From the NCBI GenBank assembly GCA_012965455.1, contig DTSG01000163.1, positions 1 through 14,175 on the forward strand: 14,175 bases of DNA. The letters are read 5' to 3'. Below, piece after piece: positions 7,139-14,175 of this stretch. Source of the stretch: Planctomycetaceae bacterium (GTDB lineage: Bacteria > Planctomycetota > Planctomycetia > Pirellulales > Pirellulaceae). Numbering within the stretch: the stretch's first letter is position 1; each line of letters starts with the position of its first letter. A model generated the notes under the pieces. It made no database searches and had not been told where the DNA came from. It saw only the letters and a list, made by a program, of their open reading frames with translations. The position numbers and the translations under genes are program-made.

Positions 7139-7219
7139 TAGATTGATCCTTGTTGTCCCTTTTGAACAGCCGTAAATCAAGACGTTTTAAACCCTAACTC
7201 TGCTGAATAGTTTAAACCT

Positions 7220-10200
7220 ATGAAACATATACCACGCCGCCGAACATTCGCTGCTTTCGTCCTGCTTACACTGATTTGCTCGGTCAGTTGGGGGGTTTTT
7301 TCTGATCTCAGCAACAGCGACTTGCGTATTCAAAGTCGCAAGCAATTCGCCGAAAACAACATCAAAGAAGCGTATGATGGTTTTTCTGAACTGGCGACAC
7401 GATCCGATACGGGCGGATTAGAACTGGTCCAAGACATGAGCATGCTCTTTCAGTGCATGCAGCGTCTCCGCAAATATACAGAATTCGATCAACTCATTGA
7501 AAAAATCATCGCCGCCCATCCGAAAGATTGGCGAGTTTTAAGCCAAGCGATCCAACAATATCAATCAGTCCCTAAGCACGGCGTTTTAGTCGACAACCAA
7601 TGGCAGCGCGCCCCACAAAGAATTACCGGGGAAGTCCTTAATAGCACTGATCGAGATCGAGTTAGAGCATTACAGCTATTTCAACAAGCTGTGCCGTTTG
7701 CGATGCAAGAGCCTAATAAATCGGAAGCGGGGCAATTGTTTGTGCAACTGGCCCACGCCTTGCAATTCAACGGCGGTGCTTGGCGTTTACAGACCATTAC
7801 AGATCTGACAACCCTGCCGGATTACGACAAGGGGTATGGGCGCGGATATGGTGGACAAGGAGCCCCTGTCGATATAGCAGGTAAACCGATATACCACAGT
7901 TTAGTCCGTACCTGGAAAGACGCTAAAACGGACGGCCAGCGGTGGCGGTGGGCACTAGCCACCGCAGCCGAAGTTAATCCGGCTATCCGCTTGCAGATGC
8001 AACTTCAACTGGCTCAATTTTTACACGGGCAATTTGGCGTGCAAACGATGTCGTATTATGGGGTGCGTAACAACTGGGGACGCAATGCCGAGGACGACCA
8101 AAATGATGCTCGCAAGGGTCGCTATAGTGTTGACTCACTAAATGATTCAGAAACCATTGCCCAACTGGCTATCGGTGTTACCCGATTTGACATGCCCGAC
8201 GAGTTCAACCATATCAAACTCTTCCGCGACATCACCACGGCTGCATCCACACAGGAAATCAACATCCGTATTCAAGCAGGTAGGAATCTCGCTAGCATCT
8301 ATCTAAACCGTAGACAATTCACACAAGGTGCCGCAATCCTGCGTGACCTCATCAAGCGATTCCCGAATCACCCTTTTATCCGCAACGTTAAAACACAACT
8401 GCAATCCGTCGTCGGCAATTGGGGCAGTTTCGATCCAATCAGCGGACAAACCACCAACGAACAAAAAAGTTTCACTTACAAATTCCGCAACGCCAGCAAA
8501 GTAACCTTCCAAGCTCAGCGGATTGATGTCAGGAAACTTATCAACGACATCAAGACACACATCAACAGCAATCAAACATTTGCCACGCTGTACACGATCA
8601 ATGACCTTGGCAGTCTGATTTTCCACAAAGACGAATCGAAGTATATTACGGAGCAAGTCGCCAATTGGACAGTTGCGCTGGATCCGCGGGACGGCCATTT
8701 TGACCGCCGCATCACGGTCGACGTACCGCTCGATGCAACGGGCGCATATAAAATCACAGCCAACGTCGAAGGTGGTAATACAACTTCAATCGTTTATTGG
8801 CTCAACGATACAACACTCGTCAAACTTCCTACCGATGGCGGGCAGATGTATTACATGGCCGACTCTGTTTCGGGAAAACCGATTCCCAACGGCATCGTCG
8901 ACTTCTTTGGTTTCCGCCAAACTCGCACAAAAGAAGGCAAGGTTCAGTATCTCGTCAAACAATTCGTCAAGACAACCGATGCCAAGGGAATTGTCCAAAT
9001 AGACAAAACGATCGCCCCGCAAAACTACCAATGGCTAACTTCCGCTAGAACTCCGGGGAAACGCTTTGCCTTCCTCGGATTCCACGGCATCTGGTTCGGA
9101 CAAATCCATGACCAAATCTACAACCAAACCAAAGTATTCCTGATTACGGATCGCCCCGTTTATCGACCAGACCACACAATCAAACTTAAGGGCTGGATAC
9201 GAAAAGCCCAATATGACAAGACCGATGTCTCACAATTCGCAGGGGCGACTGCGTCGCTTGAACTCTATAACCCCCGTGGTGAAAAAGTGCTCAGTAAAGG
9301 CATCAAAGCTGACGAATTTGGCGGTTTCGAGTTCCAGTGGGAAGCTCCAGTGGATGCGATGCTCGGTACCTATCGATTACAAGTGCGGGGAATTAGCAGT
9401 AATCAAATCAGCGGTGGCAGCACTTTCCAAATTGAGGAATACAAAAAACCCGAATATGAAGTATCGATTGAAGCACCTGAGAAACCTGTTGCACTAGGCG
9501 AAGTGATCAAGGCGAAAGTCCAAGCGAAATACTATTTCGGCTCACCCGTGACCCAAGGCACCGTTAAGATCACCGTTCGTAGATATTCCCATACTGAAAG
9601 CTGGTATCCCACCGCACGTTGGGACTGGTGTTTCAGCCCCGGTTATTGGTGGTTCTGTTATGACTATCCTTGGTATCCAGGCTGGCACAACTGGGTCGGC
9701 TGCATTCGTCCCGCGCCCTGGTGGTACGGTAGTCGTCACACTCCGCCCGAGTTAGTGATGCAGCGAGAAGTAGAACTCAATGCAGACGGTACAGTCGACG
9801 TGGAGATTGACACCGCGATTGCCAAGGAAATCCATGGCGATATGGATCATCGGTACGAAATCGTTGCCGAAGTTCGCGACCAATCGCGGAGAACTATTGT
9901 TGGTACTGGATCGGTACTTGCTACACGCAAGCCCTTTAAAGTCTTTACGTGGGTAGATCGTGGCTATTATCACACCGGTGACTCAATCAATGCAAACTTC
10001 CATGCTCAAACACTCGACAAACGAGCCGTCCAAGGAAAAGGCAAACTCGAATTGTTAAAACTCACTTACGATCGCAAGGGTGAGCCAATTGAGTCTGTTG
10101 TGCAAAAATGGAAGCTCGATACCGATGACGAAGGACGCGCAAGAATCCAAATCAAAGCAGCTAACAAAGGCCAATATCGACTGTCCTACACTGTTGACGA

Positions 10201-13200
10201 TGGCGAAGGGCACGAGATCGAAGGCGGCTATATCTTCACCGTTATTGGGGATGGTTATGACGGGTCGCAATTTAGATATAGTGACATCGAACTGGTTCCC
10301 GATAAGCGTGAATATGCACCAGGCGATACGGTCAAATTACAAATCAACACTGAACTGCGAGGCAGCACTGTTTTACTTTTCGTACGACCGACCAATGGCG
10401 TATATCTACCGCCTAAGTTGGTTCGGCTCAATGGTAAAAGCACCGTCGTTGAAATCACCGTCATCCAGAAAGATATGCCCAACTTCTTCGTCGAAGCCGT
10501 AACGATTGCCAATGGTCGAGTATTTCAAGAAACGAAGGAAATTGTTGTTCCACCTGAGAAACGAGTTATTAACGTTGCGGTAACTCCGTCCGCGGAGACG
10601 TACAAACCGGGCGAAGATGCCACCGTTAAAGTCCAATTGACCGACCACAACGGTGAACCGTTCGTTGGCACAACCGCAGTCTCCATTTACGACAAGTCCG
10701 TTGAATACATTTCCGGCGGCAGCAACGTTCCAAGTATCCGCGACTTCTTCTGGAAATGGCGCCGTCGACATAACCCAAGTCATCAAAGTAACCTGCAAAG
10801 GTATTCCCGCGAACGCTACATGCCTCACGCTAATTACATGAATCCGCTCGGAGTATTTGGAGCCAGTGTAGCCGATGACGATGAGTCCAAAGTACAGCGC
10901 GACTTTGGGGGTGTACGCCGTGAAGTAAACAAACGTAGTGGAGGATTCGGTAATGGTATCGGCGTACCTCAAGCATCCATGGCCATGGACAGTGCCAGCG
11001 CCGAGGGAGCATCCATGCCCGGAGGTTTGGGAGGTGCGATGCTAAGAAAGAACATGGCCGGTGGCGGACAACCGGCAGATTATGGTGTTGCCGGATCTGG
11101 CAATGCGCCTAAACTCGAGCCCAATGTACGGTCCAATTTTGCCGACACCGCTTTGTGGGTCGGGACTTTGAATACGGATCAAGAGGGGTTTGCCGAAGTC
11201 AAGGTAAGCATGCCCGAAAGTTTGACGACTTGGAAAGTCAACGTCTGGGCGATGGGTCACGGCACGAACGTCGGCTCAGGGCATACCGAAGTGATCACTC
11301 GAAAAAATGTGATCGTCCGCATGCAAGCACCACGCTTCTTTGTAGAAAAAGACGAGATCGTGCTATCTGCCAACGTCCACAACTATCTTGAAACCGCTAA
11401 GGAGGTTGAAGTCAAATTGACCTTGGATAACAAATACCTGATTAATCTCGGGGAAGCCAACCAAGTTATCACTGTCGATGCCCACGGAGAAGCGCGCGTT
11501 GATTGGCGAGTGAAAGTTTCCGGCGAAGGCGAGACCACGATTACAATGGCGGCCCTAACAGACGAAGAATCAGATGCAATGGAAATGAAGTTCCCCGTCC
11601 ACGTACATGGCATCTTAAAGACAGAAGCTTGGGCTGGTACAATCCGACCCGAGGACAACCAATCGCAAGTCACGATTACTGTGCCTAGCGAACGTCGCCA
11701 GGAACAATCCGTGTTAGAAATTCGTTATTCACCGACGCTCGCCGGTGCCATGGTCGACGCGTTGCCGTACATGCTCGATTATCCATATGGCTGTACCGAG
11801 CAAACGCTGAATCGATTCCTGCCGGCAGCAATTACGCAAAAGACACTCATCAGCATGCAGCTCGATCTAGATCAAATTCGCGAAAAACGTACCAATCTCA
11901 ACGCACAGGAAATTGGTGATGACAAAGAGCGAGCTAAACAGTGGAAACGCTACAACTCCAATCCTGTGTTTAGCCAGGCGGAAGTCAACAAAATTGTATC
12001 CGCCGGTGTCACTCGTTTGACTAACATGCAAAACCCTGATGGTGGCTGGGGCTGGTTCTCCGGCGGCAAAGGGTATAGCTATCCGCATACCACAGCGGTA
12101 GTCGTGCATGGACTGCAAGTGGCCGTCGCTAATGATGTAAAGGTCGATCCGAATGTCATTAAACGCGGCGTGCAATGGCTACAACGCCACGAATCCGCTG
12201 AAGTTGACAAAATCAAACGACACGGCACAGGTAAAACTCCTTCAAAGCCATACGCTGACAATCGTGATGCATTGATCTACATGATCTTGGCTGAAGCAGG
12301 CGCGGAGAACGTCGAGATGCAACAGTTCTTGTATCGCGATCGTTCACACCTCAGCGTTTACGGCATGGTTGTTTATGCACTTGGCTTAGAAACTCGTAAG
12401 CACCAAGAAAAGCTAACAATGCTTGTTCGCAATATCGAACAGTACTTGGAGCAAGACGAAGAGAATGAAACCGCTTACCTGGAATTGCCCGCAGGTGGAT
12501 ATTGGTGGTATTGGTACGGTGATGAAATTGAAACCAACGCGTATTACTTGAAGCTGCTCGCGCGGGTTAAACCCAACAGCACTCAAGCATCTCGACTTGT
12601 GAAATACTTGTTAAACAACCGCAAACATGCCACCTACTGGAAATCGACTCGCGACACTTCATTGTGTGTCGAGGCATTTGCTGAATATATCAAAGCGACT
12701 GGTGAAGCCAAACCAGATATGGATGTTGAAATTTGGGTAGATGGTGAAAAGCGCAAAGAAGTGCATATTGATGCAAATAACCTGTTCTCCTTCGACAATA
12801 AGTTCATGCTTACCGGTGATGAAGTACTCGATGGAACACATAAAATTGAAGTTCGCCGAAAGGGTGTGGGGCCAGTTTACTTCAACGTTTACCTGACTAA
12901 CTTCACGCTCGAAGATTTCATCACGAAAGCGGGATTAGAAATCAAAGTGGAACGTCGTTTCTACAAGCTGATTCCCGACAACCGCACCACGGATGTGGCA
13001 GGATCACGAGGACAAGTTGTGCAGCAAAAAGAAGAACGCTTCAAACGCATTCCGCTGGCCTCCGGCGATGATGTCCTCAGCGGTGACTTAATCGAAATCG
13101 AATTACTGATCGATAGTAAGAATGATTACGAGTATTTGATGTTTAAAGACCACAAAGCAGCTGGATTTGAAGCGGTCGATCTGCGTAGTGGGTACATCTA

Positions 13201-13423
13201 CACAGGACTGGCAGCCTATCGTGAAATGAGAGACGCCAGTGTCAACTATTTCATTCGCCGTATTTCACGTGGCAAGCACAGCTTTACCTACCGCGTGCGA
13301 GCGGAGATACCGGGTAAATTCTCCGCCTTGCCGACCATCGGCTACGCGATGTATGCACCGGAACTCAAAGCAAACTCCGACGAACACAAAATCGAAATCA
13401 TCGACGTCCCCATTGGTAAGTAA
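7220..13423 (+). CDS. Alpha-2-macroglobulin family protein with intact thioester motif
   Basis: Giant exported protein of 2067 residues. Alpha-2-macroglobulins trap proteases by covalent linkage through an internal Cys-Gln thioester. An N-terminal signal sequence is seen (basic MKHIPRRR, then a hydrophobic core to about 25); there is no lipobox, unlike many bacterial homologues. Residues about 35-405 are a helical, TPR-like region. Beta macroglobulin domains follow from about 414, with the MG2-type segment VFLITDRPVYRPDHTIKLKG at 639-658, a Trp/Tyr-rich insertion at 795-836, a bait-region-type domain near 1022-1150, a Gly/Met-rich linker at 1241-1284, and the A2M segment DTALWVGTL from 1309. 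The thioester motif GCTEQ has Cys1525 and Gln1528, followed by the helical thioester domain (GGWGW at 1608-1612) and a C-terminal MG-like region. The start is ATG at 7220 with no Shine-Dalgarno. No pbpC neighbour is visible. The target protease and role (defence, predation or wall surveillance) are inferred only from the family. Confidence 0.92.
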   Translation: MKHIPRRRTFAAFVLLTLICSVSWGVFSDLSNSDLRIQSRKQFAENNIKEAYDGFSELATRSDTGGLELVQDMSMLFQCMQRLRKYTEFDQLIEKIIAAHPKDWRVLSQAIQQYQSVPKHGVLVDNQWQRAPQRITGEVLNSTDRDRVRALQLFQQAVPFAMQEPNKSEAGQLFVQLAHALQFNGGAWRLQTITDLTTLPDYDKGYGRGYGGQGAPVDIAGKPIYHSLVRTWKDAKTDGQRWRWALATAAEVNPAIRLQMQLQLAQFLHGQFGVQTMSYYGVRNNWGRNAEDDQNDARKGRYSVDSLNDSETIAQLAIGVTRFDMPDEFNHIKLFRDITTAASTQEINIRIQAGRNLASIYLNRRQFTQGAAILRDLIKRFPNHPFIRNVKTQLQSVVGNWGSFDPISGQTTNEQKSFTYKFRNASKVTFQAQRIDVRKLINDIKTHINSNQTFATLYTINDLGSLIFHKDESKYITEQVANWTVALDPRDGHFDRRITVDVPLDATGAYKITANVEGGNTTSIVYWLNDTTLVKLPTDGGQMYYMADSVSGKPIPNGIVDFFGFRQTRTKEGKVQYLVKQFVKTTDAKGIVQIDKTIAPQNYQWLTSARTPGKRFAFLGFHGIWFGQIHDQIYNQTKVFLITDRPVYRPDHTIKLKGWIRKAQYDKTDVSQFAGATASLELYNPRGEKVLSKGIKADEFGGFEFQWEAPVDAMLGTYRLQVRGISSNQISGGSTFQIEEYKKPEYEVSIEAPEKPVALGEVIKAKVQAKYYFGSPVTQGTVKITVRRYSHTESWYPTARWDWCFSPGYWWFCYDYPWYPGWHNWVGCIRPAPWWYGSRHTPPELVMQREVELNADGTVDVEIDTAIAKEIHGDMDHRYEIVAEVRDQSRRTIVGTGSVLATRKPFKVFTWVDRGYYHTGDSINANFHAQTLDKRAVQGKGKLELLKLTYDRKGEPIESVVQKWKLDTDDEGRARIQIKAANKGQYRLSYTVDDGEGHEIEGGYIFTVIGDGYDGSQFRYSDIELVPDKREYAPGDTVKLQINTELRGSTVLLFVRPTNGVYLPPKLVRLNGKSTVVEITVIQKDMPNFFVEAVTIANGRVFQETKEIVVPPEKRVINVAVTPSAETYKPGEDATVKVQLTDHNGEPFVGTTAVSIYDKSVEYISGGSNVPSIRDFFWKWRRRHNPSHQSNLQRYSRERYMPHANYMNPLGVFGASVADDDESKVQRDFGGVRREVNKRSGGFGNGIGVPQASMAMDSASAEGASMPGGLGGAMLRKNMAGGGQPADYGVAGSGNAPKLEPNVRSNFADTALWVGTLNTDQEGFAEVKVSMPESLTTWKVNVWAMGHGTNVGSGHTEVITRKNVIVRMQAPRFFVEKDEIVLSANVHNYLETAKEVEVKLTLDNKYLINLGEANQVITVDAHGEARVDWRVKVSGEGETTITMAALTDEESDAMEMKFPVHVHGILKTEAWAGTIRPEDNQSQVTITVPSERRQEQSVLEIRYSPTLAGAMVDALPYMLDYPYGCTEQTLNRFLPAAITQKTLISMQLDLDQIREKRTNLNAQEIGDDKERAKQWKRYNSNPVFSQAEVNKIVSAGVTRLTNMQNPDGGWGWFSGGKGYSYPHTTAVVVHGLQVAVANDVKVDPNVIKRGVQWLQRHESAEVDKIKRHGTGKTPSKPYADNRDALIYMILAEAGAENVEMQQFLYRDRSHLSVYGMVVYALGLETRKHQEKLTMLVRNIEQYLEQDEENETAYLELPAGGYWWYWYGDEIETNAYYLKLLARVKPNSTQASRLVKYLLNNRKHATYWKSTRDTSLCVEAFAEYIKATGEAKPDMDVEIWVDGEKRKEVHIDANNLFSFDNKFMLTGDEVLDGTHKIEVRRKGVGPVYFNVYLTNFTLEDFITKAGLEIKVERRFYKLIPDNRTTDVAGSRGQVVQQKEERFKRIPLASGDDVLSGDLIEIELLIDSKNDYEYLMFKDHKAAGFEAVDLRSGYIYTGLAAYREMRDASVNYFIRRISRGKHSFTYRVRAEIPGKFSALPTIGYAMYAPELKANSDEHKIEIIDVPIGK

Positions 13424-13444
13424 CGCTCGCCCACGCTGCGTTTT
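13422..13444 (+). terminator. Weak candidate terminator after the alpha-2-macroglobulin gene
   Basis: AACGC (13422-13426) and GCGTT (13438-13442) can form a 5-bp stem with an 11-base loop, followed by only two more T. It lies in the 41-bp gap between two convergent genes. The stem is short and the T run poor, so termination here is doubtful. Confidence 0.25.
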
Positions 13445-13464
13445 CACATAACCAGATCGTTGAC

Positions 13465-14175
13465 TTACATCGTAATCCGCATTTCGGTGGCTGCTCGAAT
13501 GATACCTACCACCTCGTCGATGTGCTCTTTCGTCGGACTGCCCCACCCTTCGCGGTATCCAAATATGTCGGCAACACTATGCGAGGCATAGTTATCATCA
13601 ACGATCGAAAATTGTTTAGGAGTGATCTGCGCTGGATGCTCGTAACCACAGGCGTGCGTCAATTGAATGATTTCTTTCCGCAACGCGATGAGGTAATTTG
13701 CGAGTCGGTTGGACTTCAGCGTAGGATCCAGTCCCCACATGAGCCGTTTGTTTTGCGTTGCGATCCCCGTGGGACAATGACCGGAATGGCAACGTTGGGC
13801 CTGAACACAACCAATCGCCAACATCGGCTCTCTGGCTATACTGATCATGTCACACCCCAGTGCCAGTGCGAGGAGGGATGTTTCTGGAAATCCAAGTTTT
13901 CCAGATCCAGTAAAAACGATATTGTGAGCAATACCGGCAAGTTCAAACTTTTTGAATACCGAGGCAAAGGCCTGTTTAAACGGAAGCGCAACGTGGTCTG
14001 AAAATGCAAGTGGTGCGGCGCCTGTTCCGCCTTCTGAACCATCAATGGTTATGAAATCGACACAACGATCTGTGTTTTGTACCTGATTTATTAGGTCGTC
14101 CCAGAATTCAGTCTCCCCAACAGCACTCTTAATGCCAATCGGAAGCCCTGAAATGTCCGCAAGTTGTTCTACAAA
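13465..14175 (-). CDS. FMN-binding glutamate synthase domain protein (C-terminal part)
   Basis: The reading frame is open to the right edge; 236 residues and the stop are visible, the N-terminal part is missing. It matches the FMN/Fe-S synthase domain of glutamate synthase, which makes glutamate from 2-oxoglutarate and ammonia. Motifs seen in the fragment: GIKSAVGE at 14-21, ITIDGSEGGTGAAP at 42-55 (phosphate and flavin binding), FTGSGKLG, and the cluster cysteines Cys123, Cys129 and Cys134 in a C-x5-C-x4-C pattern (genome 13774-13809) ending CPTGIATQ, as for the 3Fe-4S cluster of GltB. Only 95 residues follow IATQ, so the C-terminal beta-helix domain of full GltB is absent. This fits the stand-alone FMN-binding glutamate synthase family rather than the large NADPH or ferredoxin enzyme. 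Whether it has an amidotransferase partner cannot be seen. It is convergent with the alpha-2-macroglobulin gene, 41 bp apart. Confidence 0.9.
   Translation of the reverse strand, partial: FVEQLADISGLPIGIKSAVGETEFWDDLINQVQNTDRCVDFITIDGSEGGTGAAPLAFSDHVALPFKQAFASVFKKFELAGIAHNIVFTGSGKLGFPETSLLALALGCDMISIAREPMLAIGCVQAQRCHSGHCPTGIATQNKRLMWGLDPTLKSNRLANYLIALRKEIIQLTHACGYEHPAQITPKQFSIVDDNYASHSVADIFGYREGWGSPTKEHIDEVVGIIRAATEMRITM

Larger units (their letters stand above)
6928..7219. other. AT-rich divergent regulatory region
   Basis: The 292 bases between two divergent start codons have no coding region. They hold a candidate promoter for the minus-strand gene (6968-6995), a 19-bp inverted repeat with arms TTGTTA and TAACAA (7120-7138), and an 8-bp palindrome GTTTAAAC (7210-7217) directly before the plus-strand ATG. 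No convincing promoter or Shine-Dalgarno could be fixed for the plus-strand gene; TATACA at 7092-7097 is a possible -10 without a -35. Confidence 0.55.

Noticed and set aside
13522..14001. 159-codon open reading frame on the plus strand near the right edge.
   Set aside because: The opposite frame encodes a continuous glutamate synthase domain with its cluster cysteines through the window end.

Overview
The window most likely comes from a member of the phylum Planctomycetota (Pirellulales/Planctomycetales-like), at moderate GC. The clearest pointer is the N-terminal module of the membrane protein at 5392-6927, a short J-like 'YYELLG...AxYD' domain followed by a low-complexity linker, one membrane span and a Pro-rich stretch, an architecture I associate with planctomycetes. 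The 2067-residue alpha-2-macroglobulin with a helical N-terminal region, the loose use of Shine-Dalgarno sites and the GTG starts agree with this. I could not run a search, so the placement is inference.

Layout: (1) 1-1332, minus strand: an RNase III gene (rnc) followed by the 5' part of a PP-loop ATP-pyrophosphatase of the MnmA/ThiI-like sulfur-transfer type, cut by the window edge. (2) 1333-1794: a divergent intergenic region rich in inverted repeats, including a hairpin over the ribosome binding site of the next gene. (3) 1795-3174, plus strand: the Mg2+ channel gene mgtE. (4) 3179-6927, minus strand: in transcription order, the single-pass membrane protein, a probable terminator, dapA (lysine/diaminopimelate pathway), and a GT4 glycosyltransferase 22 bp behind dapA. 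The glycosyltransferase and mgtE end tail to tail only 4 bp apart. (5) 6928-7219: an AT-rich divergent regulatory region. (6) 7220-13423, plus strand: a giant secreted alpha-2-macroglobulin family protein with an intact CTEQ thioester motif, filling 44% of the window. (7) 13465-14175, minus strand: the C-terminal part of an FMN/Fe-S glutamate synthase domain protein, cut by the right edge.

Most genes look like chromosomal housekeeping genes. I see no insertion sequence, phage gene, CRISPR array, tRNA, rRNA or sign of recent transfer. dapA and the glycosyltransferase probably share a transcript. The other genes show no common pathway. The parts most worth a second look are in the alpha-2-macroglobulin (a 42-residue Trp/Tyr/Cys-rich insertion and a Gly/Met-rich linker), the RNase III with Asn at a metal-binding Asp position, and the hairpin in front of mgtE. 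I do not see convincing evidence of an undescribed multi-gene system.
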